Shown piece after piece: positions 10,638 through 19,371 of a stretch of 64,000 nt of DNA (the first letter of the stretch is position 1; every line of letters starts with the position of its first letter). Under the pieces are notes generated by a model, which was not told where the DNA came from, did not search any database, and saw only the letters and a program-made list of their open reading frames with translations. The DNA is from Chitinophagaceae bacterium UBA4411 (GTDB lineage Bacteria; Bacteroidota; Bacteroidia; Chitinophagales; Chitinophagaceae): assembly GCA_002400415.1 (NCBI GenBank), contig DGQP01000007.1, forward strand, positions 416,199-480,198. The letters are read 5' to 3'. The translations under genes and the position numbers were made by a program.

Positions 10638-10788
10638 GTAAGATATTTTCCCTTATCTTGCAGCTGCCTTTAACGCCTGCCTGCCGGTAGGCAGGATTGT
10701 TTTGCCATGATCTTAAGGTACAAACAGTGCCACACCAGGAAGCTGGGGGTGGCACTGTTATTAGTAAATTAACCAACGATTTGAGACA

Positions 10789-11931
10789 ATGAATTTCCAG
10801 GCAACTGAACTTACACAGCATGCAGGCCATACAGCCCGCGATTTTGCACAACGTTATATCAGGCCCCATGTCATGGAATGGGATGAACAGCAGCAATTCC
10901 CGGTTCATATTTTTAAGGAAATGGGTAAGCTGGGGTTAATGGGAGTATTGGTGCCCGGGCAATACGGAGGCGCCGGCCTTGGTTACTTCGAATACAAGAC
11001 AATTATTGAAGAAATCGCTAAAGTATGCGGTTCTGTGGGTCTGAGTTTGGCGGCACATAATTCATTATGTACCGGTCATATTATGGCTTTTGGAAATGAA
11101 GAACAAAAGGAAAAATATTTACCTAAACTCGCTACTGCGGAATGGATTGGCGCCTGGGGTCTTACAGAAGCCAATACGGGAAGCGATGCCGGTAATATGA
11201 AATGCACTGCCGTGCAAGAAGGCAATGACTGGATCATCAATGGAACGAAAAACTGGATTACCCATGGTAACAGTGGCGATGTGGCCGTGGTAATTTGCAG
11301 AACTGGCGAGCCCCGCAGTAAAAATAATTCTACTGCTTTTGTTATTGAAAGGGGAGCAAAAGGTTTTAGTGCAGGCCGGAAAGAAAATAAGCTCGGTATG
11401 CGGGCGAGTGAGACAACAGAGATGGTCTTTGATCAGTGCAGGATACCGGATGCTAACCGGCTGGGCGAAGTGGGCGATGGTTTTAAACAGGCGATGAAAG
11501 TACTGGATGGAGGAAGAATTTCCATTGCTTCACTTTCGGTTGGTATTGCCAAAGGAGCTTATGAAGCTGCATTGAAATACTCACAGGAACGGTACCAGTT
11601 TGATCAGCCGATTTCCAGTTTCCAGGGAATTTCCTTTAAACTGGCCGATATGGCTGCAGAAATTGCAGCAGCAGAACTGCTTACCTTACAGGCATGCGAT
11701 CGGAAAGAGAGGAAACAGCCGGTGACCAAAGAAGCGGCCATGGCAAAATATTACGCCAGTGAAGTGGCTGTTAAAGTTGCCAATGATGCAGTGCAGGTAT
11801 TCGGTGGCTATGGATACACGAAGGATTTTCCTGTGGAGAAATTTTACCGGGATGCCAAACTCTGTACCATTGGTGAAGGTACCAGTGAAATACAAAAGAT
11901 TGTCATTGCCAGGGAAGTGCTGAGAGGCTGA
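10789..11931 (+). CDS. Acyl-CoA dehydrogenase
   Basis: This FAD enzyme makes the first oxidation of beta-oxidation, turning acyl-CoA into trans-2-enoyl-CoA and passing electrons to ETF. At 380 aa it has full family length. Signatures are [15 protein letters not shown] (substrate/flavin loop), [10 protein letters not shown], the helix around [34 protein letters not shown], and GEGTSEIQ with the catalytic Glu. The sequence is closest in feel to short-chain (butyryl-CoA type) enzymes, but chain length is an inference. Its upstream palindrome is shared with pckA, which fits joint induction on fatty acids. Confidence 0.93.
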   Translation: MNFQATELTQHAGHTARDFAQRYIRPHVMEWDEQQQFPVHIFKEMGKLGLMGVLVPGQYGGAGLGYFEYKTIIEEIAKVCGSVGLSLAAHNSLCTGHIMAFGNEEQKEKYLPKLATAEWIGAWGLTEANTGSDAGNMKCTAVQEGNDWIINGTKNWITHGNSGDVAVVICRTGEPRSKNNSTAFVIERGAKGFSAGRKENKLGMRASETTEMVFDQCRIPDANRLGEVGDGFKQAMKVLDGGRISIASLSVGIAKGAYEAALKYSQERYQFDQPISSFQGISFKLADMAAEIAAAELLTLQACDRKERKQPVTKEAAMAKYYASEVAVKVANDAVQVFGGYGYTKDFPVEKFYRDAKLCTIGEGTSEIQKIVIAREVLRG

Positions 11932-11934
11932 AAT

Positions 11935-12159
11935 TTAGAAGTCCATCAATTCACTTAAACTGATATTAAGTGCCTTAGAAATAGCACTTAAAGAACTAAG
12001 GGTTGGATTTACCAGTCCTTTTTCTATTCTATAAATCTGGCTGATCTCAACATCTGCTTCAATAGCAAGATTTTCTAGAGATAATTTCCTTTGCTTCCGG
12101 AGTTTTCGCAGATTAGTTCCAAAGGCCAGCAATAATTTTTTATCCCTGAGATTATTCAC
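11935..12159 (-). CDS. Small XRE-type HTH transcriptional regulator
   Basis: The 74-aa protein is almost only a Cro/C1-type helix-turn-helix: FGTNLRKLRKQRKLSLENLA then DVEISQIYRIEKGLVNPTL, with a last helix KALNISLSELMDF. Such single-domain regulators usually dimerise on short palindromes. It is convergent with the acyl-CoA dehydrogenase (3-bp gap) and divergent from the secreted-protein gene at 12264. A perfect TTTAGGC-N6-GCCTAAA palindrome lies between the two starts and is the natural candidate operator. Confidence 0.9.
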   Translation of the reverse strand: MNNLRDKKLLLAFGTNLRKLRKQRKLSLENLAIEADVEISQIYRIEKGLVNPTLSSLSAISKALNISLSELMDF

Positions 12160-12191
12160 CCCTGCAAAGTGGAGTGCTAAATAAAAATTTC

Positions 12192-12211
12192 TTTAGGCAT
12201 ATAAGCCTAAA
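12192..12211. promoter_or_regulatory. Palindrome between XRE regulator and secreted-protein gene
   Basis: TTTAGGC (12192-12198) and GCCTAAA (12205-12211) form perfect 7-bp inverted arms around 6 bp. The site lies 33 bp upstream of the XRE start and 52 bp upstream of the divergent gene, a suitable place for an XRE operator controlling both. Confidence 0.5.
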
Positions 12212-12263
12212 AATGATTTCTTTTCTTTAAATTGATACTATTAATTAACCAAAACATTTATTT

Positions 12264-12830
12264 ATGAAAAAGTTTTTCCTTTTTGCAGCAGCCTGTCTGA
12301 CTGCGATAGTTATTCTCGTAAGATGTGCAAAAGATAACTCAAGTAAAATTGAAAATAGCACTGCTGCCGTATCAAGAGCTTTATTTAAAGATCATCTGGT
12401 TCCGGCTGACGAAGCAAAAGCTATGATGAGCAGGTATGACGAATTAATAGGCTCAATGATAGAGAATAAATATAAAGAGCAAAACCAAAAATACATTTCC
12501 CCTAATACTGTTATTTACGAGATTGAGCCATTGATACAGTTTTTAAATTATTTAAAGGAGAAGGGAAATGAGAAGGTGCATGTAAGGTTCGGAGCAATTA
12601 ATGGGGATGGTATTAATCAAAGAATACAAGGCATGCCATACCATTCCTTAGTATTTTTTGGTGATAAAACAAATAGCAACCAGCAATCCAGAACAACAGA
12701 GGATGATGGTGAGTATTTTGATCATGGAAATTTGACACCACCTCCATGTGGTTCAAATTGTACGTCTTCACATACCCATTGGTGTTATAGTAGTTGTACA
12801 GCAACGCATACTCATTTTTTTAATTGGTGA
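12264..12830 (+). CDS. Secreted/lipoprotein-like protein with HGxLxPPP motif and Cys/His tail
   Basis: The 188-aa protein begins with a signal-type segment (MKKFFLFAAACLTAIVILVRC); Cys21 could be lipidated, although Arg at -1 is unusual for a lipobox. A helical middle (EAKAMMSRYDELIGSMIE, YEIEPLIQFLNYLKE) leads to a beta-like VHVRFGA and YHSLVFFGD stretch. The same order of elements occurs in the next gene, as does a C-terminal HGxLxPPP (here DHGNLTPPPCG), so the two look like distant paralogues. The last 27 residues hold two 12-residue units of the form CxxxCTxxHTH[WF], which look metal-binding. It has its own terminator. Function unknown. Confidence 0.8.
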   Translation: MKKFFLFAAACLTAIVILVRCAKDNSSKIENSTAAVSRALFKDHLVPADEAKAMMSRYDELIGSMIENKYKEQNQKYISPNTVIYEIEPLIQFLNYLKEKGNEKVHVRFGAINGDGINQRIQGMPYHSLVFFGDKTNSNQQSRTTEDDGEYFDHGNLTPPPCGSNCTSSHTHWCYSSCTATHTHFFNW

Positions 12831-12847
12831 TAAATTAAGTAGATTTT

Positions 12848-12877
12848 AAAAAGCCGCATTTTGTGCGGCTTTTTTTC
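12848..12877 (+). terminator. Strong rho-independent terminator
   Basis: AAAGCCGCA and TGCGGCTTT pair around TTTTG, followed by a T-run. It separates the first secreted-protein gene from the following operon. Confidence 0.85.
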
Positions 12878-12934
12878 CGTTATTTAACGATAAAAGAATG
12901 GGTTTTTAGCGGCTTAGAAATCGGGTCTTCAGTA

Positions 12935-12942
12935 TATTTTTG
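12935..12942 (+). promoter_or_regulatory. Predicted -7 element of the 7-TM/kinase operon
   Basis: TATTTTTG fully matches TAnnTTTG and predicts a start near 12949, about 27 nt before the ATG at 12976. Confidence 0.45.
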
Positions 12943-12975
12943 TAACAATTCTTTTTATTCACTAAAACTATATGT

Positions 12976-13635
12976 ATGAAAAAAGCCATGATCGTTGCCA
13001 ACATCCTGTTCTTTATTATTGTCGGTTTTTATGCATGTAACCAGCAACAACAGGCAACTGACAGTTGCCAAAAGCTGCATGCCAAAGACTACAGTGGAAA
13101 ACCCATGAAGGGCTACCTGGATGTGAACCTGGCCAAAGAGATCGCTGACCTGTATTATGCAGACAAAGACAAAGCGTATATTTCAGATGCCAGGGGAGTT
13201 ACTAATATTGAAGATGCCAAAGCGGTCTGGTTCGACCTGGAGACGCTCAAACAATATATCTGGCAGATTGAAGATACGTTATGTAAGCAAGGGTGTAATA
13301 TCGACAGTCTTGGTTTGGGTATGCATGTTTATTTTGCGAAATACCCTGACTCTTCACTCATCAGCCAATTTGGTGTTGATCCAAAATATGCAATGCACCA
13401 GACAATCTTCCTGACAGCTACTTATAAAGGTCAAAAGGGAAATATAGATTTTGATCCTTTTCATCCCGGTGCTGATAAATGCAAACCAACACCATTAGGA
13501 GTCTATTTACAAAAATCAGCCAGCAGCAGGGAAGGCATGAAACTCAGCGGAGGAGATGGTGCAGGAGTTTTAAATCACGGTGGTTTGATACCTCCTCCAC
13601 CAGGTGAAGGTAGTTTTCCTTCAGACGATAATTAA
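12976..13635 (+). CDS. Lipoprotein-like protein with C-terminal HGGLIPPPP motif
   Basis: The 219-aa protein has an N-terminal signal segment ending FYAC (Cys21), probably lipidated. The mature part contains YADKDKAYISDARG, an acidic helix (VWFDLETLKQYIWQIEDTLC), MHVYFAKYPD and TIFLTATYKG, then a low-complexity tail with NHGGLIPPPPGEG. The same arrangement is in the preceding gene. I recall similar proteins in Bacteroidota but know of no function. The gene is first in an operon with a 7-TM protein, a histidine kinase and a response regulator (gaps 20 nt, overlap 22 nt, 7 nt), so it may be a ligand, periplasmic partner or target of that system. Confidence 0.8.
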   Translation: MKKAMIVANILFFIIVGFYACNQQQQATDSCQKLHAKDYSGKPMKGYLDVNLAKEIADLYYADKDKAYISDARGVTNIEDAKAVWFDLETLKQYIWQIEDTLCKQGCNIDSLGLGMHVYFAKYPDSSLISQFGVDPKYAMHQTIFLTATYKGQKGNIDFDPFHPGADKCKPTPLGVYLQKSASSREGMKLSGGDGAGVLNHGGLIPPPPGEGSFPSDDN

Positions 13636-13655
13636 AAAACTAATTTTTATTGCTC

Positions 13656-14327
13656 ATGTCCTATTATTTAAAGTGGACTATTGCATTGAATTTCTTTGAA
13701 TTGGCAGCAAGTATTATTGGCTTTGCTAATTGGAAGAAGATAAAAGATTCATACTGGAAATGGTTCCCGGTTTATCTGGCTATAATTTTTACTACTGAAA
13801 TTGTGGCTGAATATATCGGGAACGTTTTAAAACTAACATCTGTAACTTCTGGTATTTATTTCTTTTTTGCGATACCATTTCAATTCCTTTTTTTCTGCTG
13901 GCTGTTTTCAAGATGGTATTCAGCTAAAAAGGAAAGGTTGTTATCTTGGCTGGGGGCAACAGTTTTTATCGTTTCTTGGGCCCTGGATTTTTTATTTATT
14001 GGCGAGAAAAAGCAGGTTTTTTTATCTTTCTCTTATACGGTTGGCAATATTGTTTTGCTAATTCTGATACTTCAGTTTTTTATCAGTTTCGTTAATAGCA
14101 ATAAGATATTGTCGTATAAGAGAGAGCCAATGTTTTGGGTTTGTTTAGGACTTCTTGTTTTTTATTTAATGACCTTTCCTTTTTTCGGCCTATGGAATAC
14201 ATTAGTCACGAAGTATCCTGATTTTTTTATTAAGTACTGGTTGTTCCAGATGATATTGAATTGTTCCATGTATAGCTTTTTTTCTTTGGCATTTATACTA
14301 GGAAAATGGAAGCAACACTCTTTATAA
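13656..14327 (+). CDS. Seven-TM integral membrane protein
   Basis: Starting at ATG 13656 (the upstream in-frame TTG at 13650 is less likely) the 223-aa protein has seven hydrophobic segments, near residues 6-24, 34-55, 62-82, 93-114, 120-143, 158-178 and 193-216, with short loops and no large domain. I do not recognise a named family. Its last 22 nt overlap the start of the histidine kinase gene, so translation is probably coupled. A 7-TM protein encoded tightly with a kinase that has only one TM segment suggests it acts as the membrane sensor or a partner of that kinase. Confidence 0.8.
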   Translation: MSYYLKWTIALNFFELAASIIGFANWKKIKDSYWKWFPVYLAIIFTTEIVAEYIGNVLKLTSVTSGIYFFFAIPFQFLFFCWLFSRWYSAKKERLLSWLGATVFIVSWALDFLFIGEKKQVFLSFSYTVGNIVLLILILQFFISFVNSNKILSYKREPMFWVCLGLLVFYLMTFPFFGLWNTLVTKYPDFFIKYWLFQMILNCSMYSFFSLAFILGKWKQHSL

Positions 14328-15088
14328 TATTGGTTAACATTGTTGTCCTGATTCTGGTCTCCGGGATCATTATTTTCATTTTTCAATACCGGAAGCGAAA
14401 GATTCTTCATGAAAAGGAGAAGACACTGATCGAGGAAAAACACAAACTGGACATTCTGCACACTCAATTGCAGGCACAGGAACAAACCATGCAGTTCATA
14501 GGCCGGGAAATTCACGACAGTGTGGCGCAAAAACTGACCCTTGCCACCATTTACACACAAAAACTGGAGTATGAAAACCAGTTCCCGGCTATCGCTGATA
14601 AACTGCAGCGGATCAGCAGCGTTATCAATGATTCGCTGGAAGAACTGAGAGACCTTTCCCGTACGCTGACGGATAATAAAATGCATGAGACCAGCCTGGC
14701 CGATCTGATTTTCTTCGAATGCGGCCGGGTAAATGATACAGGTATCTGCAAGGCAGTTTTCGAGTCTGACTTTACCCGGGAAATCAGCGTTACAGTAAAG
14801 AGTTTCCTGTTAAGAATTGTTCAGGAATTTATGCAGAACAGCCTGAAGCATTCCGAAGGCGATTTGATAACGGTGCAATTATACCAGGCGCCGGAAGGTT
14901 TGTTATTAAAGGCAGCTGATAACGGAAAAGGATTTGACAGTACTAACGTTCAGTCAAGGGGCATTGGTTTGGCAAATATGAAAAGGCGTGTGCATCTGAT
15001 TGGCGGATTGTTTAATTTGCAGAGTGAACCCGGTAAGGGAACGCAGTTGCAAATAACGATCCCTGAAAAGAACCTGGCGTCTGATTAA
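14306..15088 (+). CDS. NarX/LiaS-type sensor histidine kinase
   Basis: The 260-aa kinase has one N-terminal TM helix (residues 4-27), a coiled-coil signalling helix (about 30-62), a HisKA_3 dimerisation domain with phospho-acceptor His70 (GREIHDSVAQKL), and a HATPase_c domain with the N box (QNSLKHSEGD, Asn178), G1 box (ADNGKGF) and G2 box (RGIGLANM). There is no periplasmic sensing domain, so input must come from the membrane or a partner, most likely the overlapping 7-TM protein. The response regulator follows after 7 nt. Confidence 0.92.
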   Translation: MEATLFIILVNIVVLILVSGIIIFIFQYRKRKILHEKEKTLIEEKHKLDILHTQLQAQEQTMQFIGREIHDSVAQKLTLATIYTQKLEYENQFPAIADKLQRISSVINDSLEELRDLSRTLTDNKMHETSLADLIFFECGRVNDTGICKAVFESDFTREISVTVKSFLLRIVQEFMQNSLKHSEGDLITVQLYQAPEGLLLKAADNGKGFDSTNVQSRGIGLANMKRRVHLIGGLFNLQSEPGKGTQLQITIPEKNLASD

Positions 15089-15095
15089 CAAACCT

Positions 15096-15743
15096 ATGCC
15101 GACAACTATTGTCATTGTTGATGACCACCTGCTTATTGCGAAGGCCATTACATCCATCATCGAGCAGTTCAATGGTTATAAGGTATTGTACGAATGTGAG
15201 AATGGCAAAATTCTCCAGGAGAGATTTCAGAATTCCCAGAACATCCCCCGCATTATTTTACTGGATATTTCCATGCCGGAGATGGATGGCTTTGAAACAG
15301 CCACCTGGTTGCGGCAATCACATCCTGAGGTACTCATTATGGCACTGACCATGCAATCAGATGATGAATCGTTGCTAAAGATGATCAAATGCGGGGCTAA
15401 AGGGTACCTGCAGAAAAATGTACATCCTGCAGAGCTGGAAAAGGCATTGGAGGCTTTACAGAAAAAAGGTTTCTACTATCCTGACTGGGCCACCAGCAGG
15501 GTATTGTATAGTATCGCCAACGGCGGCACTGAAAGTAATAATGGTATTCCGCTGAGTGACCGGGAAAAAGATTTTCTCCGTTTCACCTGCACTGAACTTA
15601 CCTATAAAGAGATCGGTGAAAAAATGTTTTGCAGCCACCGGACCGTGGAGAGCTACCGGGATAGCTTATTTGAGAAACTGGGTGTAAAGACAAGAGTGGC
15701 GCTGGCGCTGTATGCGGTAAAGATCGGTCTGTATAAACTGTGA
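15096..15743 (+). CDS. NarL/FixJ-type response regulator
   Basis: The 215-aa protein has a receiver domain with Asp9-Asp10, phospho-acceptor Asp57 (LLDISMPEMDG), a conserved Thr region and Lys near 107, then a LuxR-type HTH (LSDREKDFLRF, LTYKEIGEKMFCSHRTVESYRDSLFEKLG). It is the cognate regulator of the adjacent kinase by position. Its end is 5 bp from the convergent ABC exporter gene. Targets are unknown; the two secreted-protein genes upstream are the obvious candidates. Confidence 0.93.
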   Translation: MPTTIVIVDDHLLIAKAITSIIEQFNGYKVLYECENGKILQERFQNSQNIPRIILLDISMPEMDGFETATWLRQSHPEVLIMALTMQSDDESLLKMIKCGAKGYLQKNVHPAELEKALEALQKKGFYYPDWATSRVLYSIANGGTESNNGIPLSDREKDFLRFTCTELTYKEIGEKMFCSHRTVESYRDSLFEKLGVKTRVALALYAVKIGLYKL

Positions 15744-15748
15744 GTGAT

Positions 15749-17557
15749 TTATTTTACCTCCTGCATCTCCACCAGTTTCCGGTAAAAGCCATTTTGGGCA
15801 ATCAGCTCTTCATGATTTCCCCTTTCAACAATCTTTCCTTTTTGTAATACGATGATCTCATCGGCATGGCGGATGGTGGACAGCCGGTGTGCAATTACGA
15901 TACTGGTGCGGTTCTGCATCATATTATTGATAGCATCCTGCACTAATCGCTCACTTTCTGTATCAAGAGAAGAAGTGGCCTCATCTAAAATCAGTATGGG
16001 AGGGTTTTTAAGTACAGCCCGGGCGATGGTCAGCCGCTGGCGTTCACCACCACTCAACTTGCTGCCCCGATCGCCGATATTACTCCTGTAGCCATCTTCT
16101 TTTTTAATAATGAATTCATGGGCATTGGCAATTTTGGCCGCTTCTTCTATTTGTTCTGCAGTTGCTTGCTGGTAACCTAAGGCGATATTATTGGCGATGG
16201 TATCATTGAATAAAATAGGTTCCTGGGTAACAATACTCATCTGGCTGCGCACAGAATGCAGTGAATAATCTTTGATATTGATACCGTCAATCAATACCTC
16301 TCCGCCGGTTACATCATGAAAGCGGGGCACCAGGTCTGCCAAAGTAGACTTGCCGGCACCGGATGAACCTACAAGGGCCACTGTTTTCCCTTTAGCTACG
16401 GTAAAGCTGATATTGTCAAGAATCACTGCATCAGCATAAGCAAAGCTGGCATTGCGGAATTCGATGGAGTGATTAAAAGAAGTCAATTGTTTACCGGTGA
16501 GGTTGTCATCAACAGTCACCGGTGTTTTTAGAATCTCTTCAATCCGGATAATGGCGGCCGATCCTTTCTGCATATTGCTGAAGGAGGTGGATAATGCTTT
16601 TACAGGATTGATGATATTATAAAACAAAGCAAGGTATGCAAGAAACGTGGAAGGGGCTAACGGGATTCGTTGTCCTAATACCAGTTGTCCGCCAAACCAG
16701 AGTATGCCTACAAAAACCAATACGCCTAAAAACTCGGATACGGGTGAAGCCATATCCCGGCGGCGGCTGATCTTGTTTTTTGCAGCCAGTAACTCATCGT
16801 TGGTCTTTTCAAACCGGGCTTTTAATAAGGATTCAATATTGAAAGCTTTTATCACTCTCAGCCCGTTCAGGGTCTCATCCATAATGGATAAAGATTCACC
16901 CTGTTTAATGGCGGCTTCATTCGATTGTTTCTTTAGTGTTCTTGAAATACGACCCAGTATGAAACCGATAACCGGAATACAAACAAGAATAGCGAGTGTT
17001 AATTGCGGGCTGATATAGAAAAGAACTGCAAAGTTGATCAGGATGGTCAGCGGATCTCTGATCCATCCTTCTAATGCTCCTACCAGGGAGTTTTCCACTT
17101 CATATACATCATTGGTACTGCGGCTGATAATATCACCTTTTCTTTTTTCCGTAAAAAAACCTACAGGTAACTGTAATATTTTAATATACAGTTCAGATCG
17201 GAGTCTATTAACGATTTTGTTTTTTAATGGATTCAGTATATAGAAGGAGAAATAAAGAAACAGGTTTTTCAGAAAAATCGAAATGACAATAATAACACAG
17301 ATCAATGCCAGTGCGCCAACAGCATCCATTTTACCTACCTGGCTTACCATCATAGACCGTAAGGACTCCATAACGGGATTGTCAATCGTTTTGGAAAGGG
17401 CAGAACTGTCGCCTTTGAAGATCAGGTCAAAAAATGGAGCCAGCATACCGAAAGAAACAATGCCGAAAACAATAGAGAGGAGGATACACAAAAAATAAAG
17501 TGCAATTTTGCTCTTGTAATTCTTCAAATAGCTGAAAATCCTTGAATATTTATTCAT
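15749..17557 (-). CDS. MsbA-like ABC exporter (fused TM and ATPase domains)
   Basis: The 602-aa half-transporter has six TM segments in the first ~320 residues and a nucleotide-binding domain after it: Walker A GSSGAGKST, Q-loop VTQEPILF, signature LSGGERQR, Walker B ILILDEATSSLD, and H-loop IAHRLSTI. Full exporters of this type act as homodimers; MsbA flips lipid A, and related proteins export drugs or peptides. The lipid A genes in this window make an MsbA role attractive but do not prove it. It is divergent from rbfA (66-bp gap). Confidence 0.88.
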   Translation of the reverse strand: MNKYSRIFSYLKNYKSKIALYFLCILLSIVFGIVSFGMLAPFFDLIFKGDSSALSKTIDNPVMESLRSMMVSQVGKMDAVGALALICVIIVISIFLKNLFLYFSFYILNPLKNKIVNRLRSELYIKILQLPVGFFTEKRKGDIISRSTNDVYEVENSLVGALEGWIRDPLTILINFAVLFYISPQLTLAILVCIPVIGFILGRISRTLKKQSNEAAIKQGESLSIMDETLNGLRVIKAFNIESLLKARFEKTNDELLAAKNKISRRRDMASPVSEFLGVLVFVGILWFGGQLVLGQRIPLAPSTFLAYLALFYNIINPVKALSTSFSNMQKGSAAIIRIEEILKTPVTVDDNLTGKQLTSFNHSIEFRNASFAYADAVILDNISFTVAKGKTVALVGSSGAGKSTLADLVPRFHDVTGGEVLIDGINIKDYSLHSVRSQMSIVTQEPILFNDTIANNIALGYQQATAEQIEEAAKIANAHEFIIKKEDGYRSNIGDRGSKLSGGERQRLTIARAVLKNPPILILDEATSSLDTESERLVQDAINNMMQNRTSIVIAHRLSTIRHADEIIVLQKGKIVERGNHEELIAQNGFYRKLVEMQEVK

Positions 17558-17623
17558 TGCCTGTATTAATCGCTTAAACGGGGCAAAGTAACTAATTTTA
17601 CAGCGAACTCAATTGTTAAGAGC

Positions 17624-18010
17624 ATGGAAGAAGGTAAAAGACAGAAACAGATCGCCGGACTGCTGAATGAGGAGATGAATCTCATTTTTCAGCGGTTGGG
17701 CCTGGGTATGATCAATGGCGGTATGGTGTCCATTTCTTCGGTAAAAGTGACTCCTGACCTGCTGGAAGCAAGGTTTTACCTGAGTTTCTTCCAGGTAAAC
17801 GATGTGCAGTCTGCCCTGCATAAAATTGAAGAAAAACACCATGAGATCAAAAAGGAACTGGCGGCCCGGGTACGGCACCAGTTACGGAGCATCCCCGTAT
17901 TGAAATTCTTCCGGGATGATACACTGGATCATGTGTTTAAAATGGAAGAAATTTTCAAAAAGATCAGTGATGAGAAATCTCCGTCGACTGATGGTATAAC
18001 TGAAAACTGA
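17624..18010 (+). CDS. rbfA: 30S ribosome-binding factor A
   Basis: RbfA is a KH-fold protein that helps mature the 16S rRNA 5' end during 30S assembly. The 128-aa sequence has the family start (EEGKRQKQIAGLLNEEMNLIFQRL), the strand VSISSVKVTPDLLEARFYLSFF, and the end LRSIPVLKFFRDDTLDHVFKMEEIFKKI. It is followed 36 bp later by a Lol-type permease, an order often seen in Bacteroidota. Confidence 0.9.
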   Translation: MEEGKRQKQIAGLLNEEMNLIFQRLGLGMINGGMVSISSVKVTPDLLEARFYLSFFQVNDVQSALHKIEEKHHEIKKELAARVRHQLRSIPVLKFFRDDTLDHVFKMEEIFKKISDEKSPSTDGITEN

Positions 18011-18046
18011 TTAACCTGTCAACTAATAAACTAATTAACTCACCCC

Positions 18047-19303
18047 TTGCATCTTCTCTTTGCCTGGCGCTATTTTAAAGCAAAAAAAACAACAAATGCC
18101 ATCAATATCATTGCATGGACAAGTGTTGCTGCCATTATAATAGGCACAACAGCACTGGTATTGGTACTAAGCGTATTCAATGGATTTGAAGGCCTGGTAA
18201 AATCATTGTATTCTTCTTTTTATACCGACCTGAAAGTGATGCCGGTTTCCGGCAAACTGATGACATTGTCTTCCGCCCAGTTACAAAAAATCAAAGCCAT
18301 TCCCGGTATCCGTAATTTTTCATTGGTGCTGGAAGAAAAAGCGTTTTTGCAAACTAAAACAAGGCAGTTTGGAGAAGAAGACGGGGAAAGAGAAAATCAG
18401 AAAGTGGTACAGTTAAAAGGGGTGGATAAACAATACAGGTACGTAACCGGGGTGGCCGGCAATTTATTCAAAGGTGAATTTGTGTTGGGAGATAGGGAAT
18501 CGCCTCAGATGATCATCGGCGCAGGTGTGGAAAGGACACTGGATATTGATGCTGATAATCACCTGGATCCATTAGTGGTTTACCTGCCGAGAAAAGATGG
18601 CACCGAACAACTGGACCCACTGGAATCCATTTCTTCCAGCCAGGTCACGGTAAGCGGCGGTTTTATGGTACAGCAGGATTTTGATAATACGTTTTGCATT
18701 ACCAATATTGATTTTTTGCGAAATGCACTAAAATTAAAAGACGATCAGTATTCGGCGGTTGAAATTGCTGTTACTGATCCGGCCACGGCAGACGATATTC
18801 AACAAAAAATAAAGCATGTGCTGGGTGATAAGTATGAAGTACTGAATAAATACCAGCAAAATAAAAGCCTGTATGCTGTCATGAATATGGAACGCTGGGC
18901 TATTTATGGGGTGCTGAGCCTGATCCTTGTCGTCGCTGCATTCACGATGATCGGTGCTTTGACTATGCTGGTGCTGGAAAAGCAAAAAGATATCAGTGTG
19001 CTGCATGCATTGGGAGCCGGCAGGAGTTTTATACAAAAAATTTTCCTGAATGAAGGTATGTTACTGGCATTGATCGGGGGAGGGATTGGCATGCTGCTCG
19101 CATTACTGATTGCGGTATTGCAGATAAATTTTCATCTTATTCCATTAACGGGAGGTTCTTTCCTGATCGATTATTTTCCCGTGCAGCTCAGGATAGCTGA
19201 TTTCCTGCTGGTTGGGGCTACGGTTTTTATTATAGCCTTACTGGCATCATGGTTTCCTTCGCGGAAAGCAGCCCTGCAGCAATTTTCATTAAAAAGTGAA
19301 TAA
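18047..19303 (+). CDS. Lipoprotein-releasing-type ABC transporter permease (LolC/E, FtsX family)
   Basis: The 418-aa protein has an N-terminal TM helix (about 20-46), a large periplasmic MacB-like domain (about 50-265) and three C-terminal TM helices of the FtsX type (IYGVLSLILVVAAFTMIGAL, the ALIGGGIGMLLALLIAVL region, and FLLVGATVFIIALLASWFP). LolC/E with the ATPase LolD extracts lipoproteins from the inner membrane. No ATPase gene is adjacent. The start must be TTG at 18047, because a stop lies five codons upstream with no ATG between. Confidence 0.85.
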   Translation: MHLLFAWRYFKAKKTTNAINIIAWTSVAAIIIGTTALVLVLSVFNGFEGLVKSLYSSFYTDLKVMPVSGKLMTLSSAQLQKIKAIPGIRNFSLVLEEKAFLQTKTRQFGEEDGERENQKVVQLKGVDKQYRYVTGVAGNLFKGEFVLGDRESPQMIIGAGVERTLDIDADNHLDPLVVYLPRKDGTEQLDPLESISSSQVTVSGGFMVQQDFDNTFCITNIDFLRNALKLKDDQYSAVEIAVTDPATADDIQQKIKHVLGDKYEVLNKYQQNKSLYAVMNMERWAIYGVLSLILVVAAFTMIGALTMLVLEKQKDISVLHALGAGRSFIQKIFLNEGMLLALIGGGIGMLLALLIAVLQINFHLIPLTGGSFLIDYFPVQLRIADFLLVGATVFIIALLASWFPSRKAALQQFSLKSE

Positions 19304-19371
19304 CAGGTTTGGGGGAATAAAAAAAGAAACCAGTTATGATTTCTTTTATGCAATAAGTTCAAAGGTTATGA

